Shown here: positions 6,715 to 14,039 of the stretch, one piece after another | How the letters are laid out: every line of letters begins with the position of its first letter | How positions within the stretch are numbered: position 1 is the stretch's first letter | Source: CALCKU01 sp964534845 | GTDB lineage: Bacteria > Pseudomonadota > Alphaproteobacteria > Caulobacterales > Maricaulaceae | Direction of reading: 5' to 3' | Length of the DNA stretch: 14,039 nt | NCBI GenBank assembly: GCA_964534845.1 | Contig: CAZHPV010000066.1 | Span: 1 to 14,039 of the forward strand | Position numbers and translations under genes: made by a program | The notes under the pieces: model-generated | The model's input: only the letters and a program-made list of their open reading frames with translations | Told to the model about the DNA's origin: nothing | Database searches by the model: none

Positions 6715-6729
6715 GTTCTAATTTTGTTC
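6715..6729 (+). promoter_or_regulatory. LexA (SOS) box upstream of recA
   Basis: GTTC (6715-6718), seven bases, GTTC (6726-6729) exactly matches the direct-repeat operator bound by alphaproteobacterial LexA. A further inverted AGAAC lies at 6747-6751. The box is 115 bases upstream of the recA start, consistent with recA induction on DNA damage. No consensus -35/-10 pair is obvious around it. Confidence 0.85.
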
Positions 6730-6802
6730 TTTTTACTTGCGCTGTGAGAACAAAGTGTGTACGAAGGAATCACGGCAGTCCATTTGCAGCCGGAAATTCA
6801 CC

Positions 6803-6826
6803 GATGATCGAAGGGCTCCGGTCATC
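6803..6826 (+). promoter_or_regulatory. Stem-loop in the recA 5' leader
   Basis: GATGATCG (6803-6810) and CGGTCATC (6819-6826) form eight pairs including one G-U, with an eight-base loop. It ends six bases before the GGAG ribosome site (6833-6836). CTCC at 6816-6819, in the loop and top of the stem, is complementary to that GGAG, so an alternative fold could mask the ribosome site. Confidence 0.35.
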
Positions 6827-6843
6827 ACAGTTGGAGTATACAA

Positions 6844-7968
6844 ATGGCCAGAAATTCAACACCTTTAAAAGTCGTGGGTAAAGCGGACGAGAAAAATAAA
6901 TCCGCAGCGTTAGATGCGGCCTTAAGCCAGATTGATCGGGCTTTTGGCAAGGGCGCGGTTATGAAGCTTGGACAGAAAAACAGTATGGATGTCGAAGCCG
7001 TCTCAACCGGATCACTGGGGTTGGACATTGCCTTGGGGATAGGCGGACTTCCCAGAGGCCGGATTATTGAAATTTACGGTCCGGAAAGTTCCGGTAAGAC
7101 GACTTTATCCTTACATTGTGTTGCTGAGATACAAAAACAGGGCGGTGTGGCGGCTTTTGTTGATGCTGAACATGCACTTGATCCTGTTTATGCGGGGAAA
7201 TTGGGCGTTGATGTTAATGAGCTTTTGATTGCGCAACCTGATACGGGTGAGCAGGGCTTGGAAATTGCTGATACTTTAGTGCGTTCTGGAGCGATTGACG
7301 TATTAGTCATAGATTCTGTTGCAGCTTTGACTCCACGTGCGGAGCTTGAAGGTGATATGGGAGATAGCTTACCGGGCCTGCAAGCGCGCCTAATGAGCCA
7401 GGCCTTGCGTAAGCTAACGGGTTCTATTGCCAAATCAGGCTGTATGGTGATCTTTATCAATCAAATCCGCATGAAGATCGGTGTTATGTATGGTTCACCG
7501 GAAACGACTACAGGCGGGAATGCTTTGAAGTTTTATTCATCGGTCCGGTTAGATATTCGCCGTATTGGAGCGATTAAATATCGCGATGAAGTTATTGGTA
7601 ACCAGACACGGGTTAAAGTCGTGAAAAATAAAGTGGCCCCGCCATTTCGTCAGGTCGAATTTGATATCATGTACGGAGAGGGTATTTCAAAGACAGGTGA
7701 GCTTATTGATTTAGGCGTTAAAGCTGAAGTGGTTGAAAAATCAGGTTCTTGGTATTCTTACGGCGATGAAAGAATTGGACAAGGGCGCGAAAATGTCAGA
7801 CGGTTTTTGTTAGATAACCCAGATATAGCCAATGAGATTGAAACCAAAATTCGGATGAATGAAGGCCTCATAGAGGATGAATTGCTCATGCCGAAATCGG
7901 AAGAGGCAGACCTTAAGGCCGATCAAGAGGAATCCGATACTATCAGCGCTGTCGGATTGGGCGCTTAA
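6844..7968 (+). CDS. recA: Recombinase RecA
   Basis: This is the 374-residue cytoplasmic ATP-dependent recombinase that forms filaments on single-stranded DNA, drives strand exchange and triggers LexA self-cleavage. Walker A is GPESSGKT (79-86) and Walker B VLVID (153-157). The MAW-type motif with E109 in DAEHALDP (107-114) and the loop-2 region around NQIRMKIGVMYGSPETTTGG (206-225) are intact. The C-terminus ends in an acidic tail (from about 342), which in RecA tempers DNA binding. Length is slightly above the usual 350 or so because of the N-terminal and C-terminal tails. GGAG (6833-6836) lies seven bases before the ATG. An SOS box precedes it and an intrinsic terminator follows, so it is probably transcribed alone. 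Confidence 0.98.
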   Translation: MARNSTPLKVVGKADEKNKSAALDAALSQIDRAFGKGAVMKLGQKNSMDVEAVSTGSLGLDIALGIGGLPRGRIIEIYGPESSGKTTLSLHCVAEIQKQGGVAAFVDAEHALDPVYAGKLGVDVNELLIAQPDTGEQGLEIADTLVRSGAIDVLVIDSVAALTPRAELEGDMGDSLPGLQARLMSQALRKLTGSIAKSGCMVIFINQIRMKIGVMYGSPETTTGGNALKFYSSVRLDIRRIGAIKYRDEVIGNQTRVKVVKNKVAPPFRQVEFDIMYGEGISKTGELIDLGVKAEVVEKSGSWYSYGDERIGQGRENVRRFLLDNPDIANEIETKIRMNEGLIEDELLMPKSEEADLKADQEESDTISAVGLGA

Positions 7969-8030
7969 TAAATCGATTTGGAAAGATAAACCCGCTGAGC
8001 CATTTTAGGGTCATGGGCGAATTTTAATCC

Positions 8031-8076
8031 TTATGAGGTGATTTTTCCCTATATCCCATCCGAAATCATCTTATGA
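8031..8076 (+). other. Imperfect stem-loop in the recA 3' region
   Basis: TTATGAGGTGATTT (8031-8044) can pair with AAATCATCTTATGA (8063-8076) along 14 positions if three G-U pairs are allowed, leaving an 18-base pyrimidine-rich loop. It stands five bases before the strong terminator at 8081-8114. CTTATGAG also occurs as a near direct repeat at both ends. It may protect the recA mRNA 3' end or be fortuitous. Confidence 0.3.
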
Positions 8077-8080
8077 GACC

Positions 8081-8114
8081 AAAAGAGCGCTTGGCTTTGT
8101 CCGGCGCTCTTTTT
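8081..8114 (+). terminator. Intrinsic terminator after recA
   Basis: AAAAGAGCGC (8081-8090) and GCGCTCTTTT (8104-8113) form a perfect ten-pair stem with a 13-base loop, and the right arm runs into a U-rich tail ending at 8114. It lies 113 bases past the recA stop and 57 bases before alaS, so alaS needs its own promoter in 8115-8170. The arms are also A-rich on the left, so the terminator may work in both directions. Confidence 0.85.
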
Positions 8115-8170
8115 ATATGCTTAGTCAGAAAATTGCATGCATATCATTGGAAAGTGAGATATAAATCTAC

Positions 8171-10816
8171 ATGACTAGTTTAAATGACATTCGTCAGATG
8201 TTTCTCGGATATTTCGAAACGCATGACCATAAGATAGAGCGGTCCAGCCCGCTTGTCCCTGACAATGACCCGACATTGCTATTTACAAATGCGGGAATGG
8301 TCCAATTTAAGAACCTGTTTACAGGTGCCGAGACGCCGCAATTTCCAAGAGCCGTTACATCCCAGAAATGCGTTAGGGCGGGTGGAAAACACAATGACTT
8401 GGACAATGTGGGATATACAGCGCGCCATCATACGTTTTTTGAAATGTTGGGTAATTTTTCCTTTGGAGATTATTTCAAGGATCAAGCTATTGAGCTTGCT
8501 TGGAACCTTATAACCAAAGAATTCGCTCTGCCAAAAGATAAGCTTTTGGTTACGGTTTACCATACCGATGATGAAGCCTTTTCGCTTTGGCAAAAAATAG
8601 CAGGTCTTTCAGAAGATAAAATAATCCGTATTCCAACCTCCGACAATTTTTGGGCGATGGGAGATACCGGACCGTGTGGACCGTGCTCGGAAATATTTTT
8701 TGATCACGGGCCTGATATTGCTGGCGGCCCTCCGGGTTCACCAGATGAGGATGGTGACCGGTTTATAGAAATTTGGAATCTGGTTTTTATGCAATTTGAA
8801 CGTTTTGCGGGCGGAAAAGAAACTGCCCTTCCAAAACCATCAATAGACACAGGCATGGGCCTAGAGCGCACCGCTGCTATCTTGCAAGGTAAGCATGATA
8901 ATTATGATGTGGATTTATTTGAAAATCTTATCCGCGCCTCCACGGAATTAACCGGTGTGAAGCCCGAAGGCGATGCCAAGTTTTCTCACCGCGTTATTGC
9001 CGATCATTTGCGGTCCTGTTCCTTTCTTATGGCTGACGGGGTTTCGCCGTCAAATGAAGGCCGTGGTTATGTATTGCGCCGCATCATGCGCCGTGCCATG
9101 CGACACGCCCATCTATTGGGGGCGAAAGATCCGCTTATGCACAGATTAGTGCCCAGCCTCATAGAAGAAATGGGTGAGGCTTATCCTCAACTCGGCCGCG
9201 CTAAATCGTCTATTATGTCAACATTTGAGCAAGAAGAAAATCGTTTCAGGGCCACATTGGGCCGCGGAACAGCCTTACTTGAAAAAGCGGTGGCGGGCTT
9301 AAATGACGGCGATGTTTTGGACGGTGAAACGGCCTTTAAACTCTATGATACCTATGGTTTTCCACTTGATCTCACTCAGGATGCATTGCGCTCAAAAGGC
9401 ATTAATGTAGACATTGCCGGTTTTAACGCCGCGATGGACATACAGAAAAAGACAGCCAAAGAGGCGGGCTTTAAGTCTGGCGATCAAGGTACTGATGATA
9501 TTTGGCTGGCTGCGCGCGAGGCGCACGGCCCGACCGCGTTTACCGGCTATGAGGCGTTAACAGAAAAAAGTCCGTTGCATACATTGGTGGTAGGCGGTGA
9601 ACTGACAGATCAGGCCTCTGATTGCGAGGTTATGTTTGTAACAGAAAAAACTAGTTTTTACGCCGAAAGCGGCGGGCAAGCGGGTGATAAAGGTCGTGCG
9701 GCGTTTGAAAATGGCGCTGTTATAGAGATCATGGACGTCCTTAAAAAAGCGGGTGATTTACATGTCCATATTGGGTCACTTAAAGGCACGGTCTCAATCG
9801 GCGATATAGCAAGCCTGCACGTTGATGCGCCCAATCGAGAACGCACTAAGCGGAACCACTCTGCGACCCATATAATGCACGAAGCCCTACGCCGAGTTCT
9901 GGGTGATCATGTCACGCAAAAGGGTCAAATGGTCGACGGGGAGCGTATTCGGTTCGATATTTCACATGGCGGCGCGGTTAGTGCCCAGGAGATTGCTCAG
10001 GTTGAAACCGAAGTGAACGACATTATTTTGCAAAATGTAGAAAGTCGGACGCAACATATGGCGCCAGAGGCAGCGATTGAGGCCGGCGCGACCGCTTTGT
10101 TTGGCGAAAAATACGGCGACATTGTTAGGGTTTTATCTTTGGGCCAATCCCTCGAGTCAAACGAACGGGATTATTCTGTTGAATTATGCGGGGGCACACA
10201 TGTAGCGCGCACGGGCGATATTGCTTTGTTTAAAATTATTTCCGAAGGCGCAGTTGCGGCCGGTATTCGGCGTATAGAAGCCGTAACAGGTGTGCAGGCG
10301 CGGCAATATTTAGAGTTTCAGGCAGGGCTTGCCAAAGCGAGCGCGGAAGCGCTCAAGATCAAGATAGACGATGTGCCAGCCCGTGTTGAGGCTCTTATTG
10401 CGGAACGTAAGACACTCGAAAAGGAACTTGCTCAGGCAAAAAAACAACTCGCACTCGGAGGCGGCGGAGGGTCAATGCAGGCCGAAGACATTGGCGGGGT
10501 GAAATTTATCGGACGAGTTCTGGACAGCGTATCGGGCAAGGACCTCCGTGGCATGTTAAACGATCAACGCCAAGCCATTGGCTCAGGTATTGTCGCCTTA
10601 GTGGCCAAGGACGGCGGTAAGGTTGCCGTAGCTGTTGCGGTAACGCCTGATTTAACAGAACAATTTTCAGCCGCGACATTGGTGAATGCGGGCGCAGAAA
10701 AAGTTGGTGGCCGCGGGGGCGGTAAGGCGGAGATGGCACAGGCGGGCGGCAATAATGTTGCAGGGGCTGATGCCGCACTGGACGCGATTAAGGCGGCCCT
10801 TACTGCAAAAGCCTAA
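8171..10816 (+). CDS. alaS: Alanine--tRNA ligase
   Basis: This 881-residue cytoplasmic class II synthetase charges tRNA-Ala and clears mischarged Ser and Gly. The N-terminal catalytic domain opens with the typical SLNDIR segment and contains DPTLLFTNAGMVQFK (33-47) and the CVRAGGKHNDLDNVG block (67-81). The editing domain has the zinc-binding HSATH (H563, H567) and CGGTH (C673, H677) motifs, all intact. A coiled-coil and glycine-rich linker lead to a C-Ala (DHHA1-like) domain ending in GGRGGGKAEMAQAGG. Length is normal for bacteria. The start is chosen because the family N-terminus aligns there; the ribosome site is weak (GGAAAGTGAG, 12 or more bases upstream). It follows the recA terminator, and a VOC gene begins 20 bases after its stop. 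Confidence 0.98.
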   Translation: MTSLNDIRQMFLGYFETHDHKIERSSPLVPDNDPTLLFTNAGMVQFKNLFTGAETPQFPRAVTSQKCVRAGGKHNDLDNVGYTARHHTFFEMLGNFSFGDYFKDQAIELAWNLITKEFALPKDKLLVTVYHTDDEAFSLWQKIAGLSEDKIIRIPTSDNFWAMGDTGPCGPCSEIFFDHGPDIAGGPPGSPDEDGDRFIEIWNLVFMQFERFAGGKETALPKPSIDTGMGLERTAAILQGKHDNYDVDLFENLIRASTELTGVKPEGDAKFSHRVIADHLRSCSFLMADGVSPSNEGRGYVLRRIMRRAMRHAHLLGAKDPLMHRLVPSLIEEMGEAYPQLGRAKSSIMSTFEQEENRFRATLGRGTALLEKAVAGLNDGDVLDGETAFKLYDTYGFPLDLTQDALRSKGINVDIAGFNAAMDIQKKTAKEAGFKSGDQGTDDIWLAAREAHGPTAFTGYEALTEKSPLHTLVVGGELTDQASDCEVMFVTEKTSFYAESGGQAGDKGRAAFENGAVIEIMDVLKKAGDLHVHIGSLKGTVSIGDIASLHVDAPNRERTKRNHSATHIMHEALRRVLGDHVTQKGQMVDGERIRFDISHGGAVSAQEIAQVETEVNDIILQNVESRTQHMAPEAAIEAGATALFGEKYGDIVRVLSLGQSLESNERDYSVELCGGTHVARTGDIALFKIISEGAVAAGIRRIEAVTGVQARQYLEFQAGLAKASAEALKIKIDDVPARVEALIAERKTLEKELAQAKKQLALGGGGGSMQAEDIGGVKFIGRVLDSVSGKDLRGMLNDQRQAIGSGIVALVAKDGGKVAVAVAVTPDLTEQFSAATLVNAGAEKVGGRGGGKAEMAQAGGNNVAGADAALDAIKAALTAKA

Positions 10817-10836
10817 CCTTAAGGTCCGAATTATTT

Positions 10837-11190
10837 ATGGCGAAAGATAAGATCAACTATATTGAACTTCCCGCTAAAAATATGGCGGAAATGAAAGCAT
10901 TTTATACACGGGCTTTTGGCTGGACGTATAAGGATTACGGCCCGCATTATGCGGCCTTTGTTAATGCCGGACTGGATGGGGGTTTTGATGCCGCTTCGGA
11001 CAGAAATCCGTCAAAAAACGGTGCTCTCGTCGTGCTCTTATCCGAAGACCTTGAGGCCACACAGGACCGTATAGTAAAAGCTGGAGGGCGGATAAGCGTT
11101 GCTATATTTTCATTCCCTGGTGGCCAGCGATTTCATTTTGAAGACCCTAGCGGAAATGAGTTAGCGGTTTGGCGTGAGACCTCAGACTAA
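10837..11190 (+). CDS. VOC-fold (glyoxalase/bleomycin-resistance-like) protein
   Basis: This 117-residue protein has the size and pattern of a single VOC domain made of two beta-alpha-beta-beta-beta modules. The first starts at YIELPAKNMAEMKAFYTRAFGW (8-29, with E10), and the second ends in FHFEDPSGNELAVW (99-112, with E108). E10 and E108 sit where many VOC enzymes place metal ligands, but a matching histidine pair is not clear, so catalysis cannot be assumed. Members include glyoxalases, dioxygenases and resistance proteins; this one resembles the uncharacterised short forms. It begins 20 bases after alaS and is probably co-transcribed with it. Its stop overlaps the end of the convergent tal gene by four bases. 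Fold confident, function unknown. Confidence 0.85.
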   Translation: MAKDKINYIELPAKNMAEMKAFYTRAFGWTYKDYGPHYAAFVNAGLDGGFDAASDRNPSKNGALVVLLSEDLEATQDRIVKAGGRISVAIFSFPGGQRFHFEDPSGNELAVWRETSD

Positions 11191-11840
11191 ATTATTTTTT
11201 GCCCAGTCGTTTTCCAATCCTTTAAAAAAGCGGCAAGTCCTTTATCCGTCAGGACGTGATTGGATAATTTACGTATAACATCGGGCGGGGCCGTCATAAC
11301 GTCAGCGCCAATTAGTGCGCAATCGCGCACATGATTAACATTGCGAATAGAGGCCGCCAGAATTTCGGTTTCAAAGCCGTAATTGTCATAAATTGTGCGA
11401 ATATCTTCTATGAGTTCCAGACCATTAAGAGCGAGATCATCAAGTCGGCCAATAAAGGGTGAAATAAATGTCGCCCCGCATTTTGCAGCAAGCAAAGCCT
11501 GGTTTGGGGAAAAACACAAAGTGACATTGGTCGGGATATTATCCTTCGAGAACGTATTGCACGCTTTTAATCCGTCCATTGTGAGTGGTAATTTGATGCA
11601 GACATTATCGGCGATTTTGCGGAGCTCGCGGCCTTCTTTAATCATGGTGTCATATTGGGTTGAGACGACTTCAGCACTAACGGGGCCGGACACAATTTTG
11701 CAAATATCTTTAATAACGGTTTTGAAGTCGCGTCCCGATTTCGCGATTATAGACGGATTGGTTGTTACTCCGTCGACAAGACCAATATCATTAAGTTCGG
11801 AAATTTGATCCAGATCTGCACTATCAACAAAAAATTTCAT
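11187..11840 (-). CDS. tal: Transaldolase of the small TalC/FSA type
   Basis: This 217-residue TIM-barrel protein belongs to the small transaldolase / fructose-6-phosphate aldolase group. The Schiff-base lysine is K83 in CIKLPLT, and TTNPS (26-30) is the conserved phosphosugar segment. E57 (SAEVVS) and F129 (ISPFIGRLDD) match true transaldolases; E. coli FSA has Gln and Tyr at these positions. The likely reaction is therefore dihydroxyacetone transfer in the pentose-phosphate pathway, although such proteins are often labelled fsa. I chose the internal ATG at 11840, not an in-frame ATG at 11873, because the family starts MKFFVDSADL and a GGAG ribosome site lies six bases upstream. It is divergent from priA (52-bp gap) and converges on the VOC gene with a 4-bp overlap. 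Confidence 0.93.
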   Translation of the reverse strand: MKFFVDSADLDQISELNDIGLVDGVTTNPSIIAKSGRDFKTVIKDICKIVSGPVSAEVVSTQYDTMIKEGRELRKIADNVCIKLPLTMDGLKACNTFSKDNIPTNVTLCFSPNQALLAAKCGATFISPFIGRLDDLALNGLELIEDIRTIYDNYGFETEILAASIRNVNHVRDCALIGADVMTAPPDVIRKLSNHVLTDKGLAAFLKDWKTTGQKII

Positions 11841-11846
11841 ATGGAA

Positions 11847-11850
11847 CTCC
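11847..11850 (-). promoter_or_regulatory. Ribosome binding site that sets the tal start
   Basis: On the minus strand GGAG is placed six bases before the ATG at 11840. This supports a 217-residue product and argues against the upstream in-frame ATG at 11873, which would add eleven residues not typical of the family. Confidence 0.7.
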
Positions 11851-11892
11851 AATAAAAGGGGCGACTCAGCCACAGCTCTGTTAACATATGCT

Positions 11893-14039
11893 ATGTCGGT
11901 ACAAAATGTAAAAGTCCTCTTTCCGGTAAATATACCCGGCGCTTTTGATTACGCCGTGCCGCCCGGCCGTGTCGTTGCGCGAGGCGATATTGTTTTTGCG
12001 CCGATTGGCAAACAGGTAAAGCTGGGTGTGATCTGGAATAATGTCGATAATGATAGCAAACCTGCATCGCCCAGAAACCTCAAAGAGATTATCTCGGTTA
12101 AACCGTGTCGACCTTTACCTCAGCTTATGCTGGATTTTGTCGATTGGACGGCACGGTATAATTGCGTCTCCCCGGGACTGGTTTTGCGAATGGTATTGCG
12201 CTCTTTAAAGGCCCTTGACCCCAGCCCGCTTGTTACCCAATTTCAGCCGAGTGGGCATCTGCCAGCAAAAATGACGCCTGCCAGAGAGCGCATATTGGCC
12301 AAAGGTGGTCCATTTCCCGCGCGCGCCAGTGAAATCTCCCAGCGCAGCGGGGTCAGCGCAGGCGTTATCAGAGGGTTTGAAAAAGCAGGTGGTCTCATTG
12401 CCAAGACCCTGCCAGTGGACGGGCCTTTTGCCAAAGTTGATACCTCTTTGCAGGCGCGCATTGATTTAACGCCCGCGCAGATAGAGGCTGCTGATCAACT
12501 CATTTCCCAGGTCGAGCGCAAAGATTTCAATGTCAGCCTGTTAGATGGTGTGACCGGTTCGGGTAAAACCGAAGTATATTTCGAGGCAGCAGCGCGTGCT
12601 TTTGAGCAAGGCGGCCAGGTGCTCATCCTTGTCCCGGAAATTGCTCTTACGCAGGCCGGGCTATCTCGATTTGAGAAACGCTTCGGGGTTAAAGCCGCTG
12701 AATGGCATTCCAATATGGGTGATGTTGCTCGTCGGCGCGTCTGGCGCGAAGTCGCCAATGGGCGGGCTCAATTGGTGGTGGGGGCGAGATCGGCACTTTA
12801 TTTGCCCTTTCCCAATTTACGCTTAATCGTTGTCGATGAAGAGCATGATAACTCCTATAAGCAAGAGGAAGGCGTTATCTATAATGCGCGTGATATGGCT
12901 GTTGTCCGAGGACTGATCGGGCAACATTCTGTCGTTTTAGCCTCTGCGACGCCCTCATTGGAGAGTTTACACAATGCCCGTAGCGGGCGCTACGCCCATA
13001 TTATTCTACCCGAGCGTCCGGGGTCTATTAGCTTACCGGATATTGGTCTGGTGGATCTGAAAGAAAATCCACCTCAAGCGGGCAATTTTTTATCAGAGCC
13101 GCTGATTAATGCGACGCAAGAGGTTTTATCGCGCGGCGAACAGGCGGTGCTTTATCTTAACCGGAGAGGTTATGCACCGTTGATTATATGTGGGCAATGC
13201 GGTGAAAAGCTGAAATCACCTGATACGGATAGTTGGTTGGTCGAGCATCGGGCTACGGGGCGGGCTATGTGTCACAAGACCGGATTTTCCATGAAAATGC
13301 CTGTAATGTGTCCTGAATGTAAAACAGAGGGCCGTTTAACAGCTGTTGGCCCCGGTGTTGAGCGGGTTTATGAGGAGGCAGTGCACCATTTTCCTAAGGC
13401 TCGTATTGAAATTTTTTCATCAGATACGGCTGGTGGGGCTTTGGCGATAAGGGACCGTTTGGCCCGTATGGAGGCAGGTGAAATTGATATTCTCATTGGG
13501 ACTCAAATGGTTGTCAAAGGGCATAATTTTCCAAAATTGACATTTGTGGGTGTTGTAGACGGCGATTTATCTTTGGTCGGGGGGGATTTAAGGGCAGGTG
13601 AGCGGACTTACCAAACCCTTGTACAAGTGGCTGGTCGGGCAGGGCGTTCCGATAAACCCGGACAGGCTCTTATTCAGACCCATCAACCCGAACATGAAGC
13701 GCTCGCGGCCTTGGCTATGGGGGATAGAGAGGTTTTTATCGCGACAGAGCTTGCCACACGGGAAATGGTAGGCTTGCCGCCATTTGGTAAGCTGGCAGCT
13801 GTCATTATTTCGGGGCCGGATTTGCGCCAGACGGAGGCTTTGGCCAAGACATTTGTGAGCCGTGCCCCCAGAACTGAAGGAATTGAGATATTAGGCCCCA
13901 GCGAGCCGCCTTTGGGGCGTTTAAGGGGCCGGTTTCGGAGGCGTATCCTTGTGCAAGCGGAGGATAAAATCAATCTATCCGCTTATATGCAAGCTTGGAA
14001 ACCGAGGCTAAAACTGCCTTCAAAATATCGTTTATATAT
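11893..14039 (+). CDS. priA: Primosomal protein N' (replication restart helicase PriA), 3' end beyond window
   Basis: PriA is a 3'-5' superfamily 2 helicase that recognises stalled forks and reloads DnaB. The open frame runs 715 codons to the window edge without a stop; only a short C-terminal part is likely missing. Visible parts are the 3'-DNA-binding domain (FPVNIPGAFDYAVPPG, 10-25), Walker A GVTGSGKT (219-226), DEEH box (315-318), SATPSLES (351-358), and the final helicase motif QVAGRAGR (578-585). The zinc region is unusual: C433, C436, C473 and C476 are kept, but three of the four inner cysteine positions are S442, T445 and T463, with only C460 left. No clear ribosome site precedes the ATG, and only 52 bases separate it from tal on the other strand. 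Identification is secure. Confidence 0.96.
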   Translation, partial: MSVQNVKVLFPVNIPGAFDYAVPPGRVVARGDIVFAPIGKQVKLGVIWNNVDNDSKPASPRNLKEIISVKPCRPLPQLMLDFVDWTARYNCVSPGLVLRMVLRSLKALDPSPLVTQFQPSGHLPAKMTPARERILAKGGPFPARASEISQRSGVSAGVIRGFEKAGGLIAKTLPVDGPFAKVDTSLQARIDLTPAQIEAADQLISQVERKDFNVSLLDGVTGSGKTEVYFEAAARAFEQGGQVLILVPEIALTQAGLSRFEKRFGVKAAEWHSNMGDVARRRVWREVANGRAQLVVGARSALYLPFPNLRLIVVDEEHDNSYKQEEGVIYNARDMAVVRGLIGQHSVVLASATPSLESLHNARSGRYAHIILPERPGSISLPDIGLVDLKENPPQAGNFLSEPLINATQEVLSRGEQAVLYLNRRGYAPLIICGQCGEKLKSPDTDSWLVEHRATGRAMCHKTGFSMKMPVMCPECKTEGRLTAVGPGVERVYEEAVHHFPKARIEIFSSDTAGGALAIRDRLARMEAGEIDILIGTQMVVKGHNFPKLTFVGVVDGDLSLVGGDLRAGERTYQTLVQVAGRAGRSDKPGQALIQTHQPEHEALAALAMGDREVFIATELATREMVGLPPFGKLAAVIISGPDLRQTEALAKTFVSRAPRTEGIEILGPSEPPLGRLRGRFRRRILVQAEDKINLSAYMQAWKPRLKLPSKYRLY

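Noticed and set aside
6678..6881. 67-codon open frame between cckA and recA
   Set aside because: It has no ribosome site, spans the SOS box and the recA leader, and runs into recA in another frame.
11395..11808. 137-codon open frame opposite tal
   Set aside because: It is wholly antisense to a well-supported gene, rich in Arg and Ser as expected for a shadow frame, and resembles no family I know.

Overview
This window looks like chromosome from an alphaproteobacterium of the Caulobacterales/Maricaulales type (dimorphic, probably marine). The reasons are: a full CckA hybrid kinase, which belongs to the CckA-ChpT-CtrA cell-cycle phosphorelay; a recA gene preceded by the alphaproteobacterial LexA box GTTC-N7-GTTC; a DksA whose zinc finger keeps one cysteine (C-x-x-T); and GANTC and TTAA-N7-TTAA motifs in intergenic DNA. 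This lineage call is inference from gene content, not a database match. Composition and coding style look uniform, and I see no insertion sequence, prophage, CRISPR array, tRNA or rRNA.

Layout. Positions 1-253 hold no convincing protein gene, but the minus strand has an exact CtrA-type box, a UNCG-capped hairpin and a strong intrinsic terminator. Together these could be the 3' end of the moxR transcript or a separate small RNA. A MoxR-type AAA+ ATPase (254-1096, minus) is divergent from dksA (1395-1829, plus), which converges on a large lipoprotein metallopeptidase of the DUF885 family (1909-3816, minus). A 263-bp divergent region rich in repeats then precedes cckA (4080-6668, plus). Next come recA (6844-7968), with its SOS box, and alaS (8171-10816), separated by an intrinsic terminator. 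A small VOC-fold protein (10837-11190) follows alaS closely. It overlaps by 4 bp the convergent transaldolase gene tal (11187-11840, minus). Divergent from tal, priA (from 11893) runs off the right edge just short of its C-terminus.

Functionally this is housekeeping and cell-cycle DNA: stringent-response transcription control (DksA), cell-cycle phosphorelay (CckA), recombination and SOS (RecA), fork restart (PriA), translation (AlaRS) and pentose-phosphate metabolism (Tal). I did not find an obvious new multigene system. The most notable points are a PriA that has lost three of the four cysteines of one zinc site while keeping the other complete, the possible CtrA-linked small RNA at the left edge, and the ordered repeats between the DUF885 gene and cckA.
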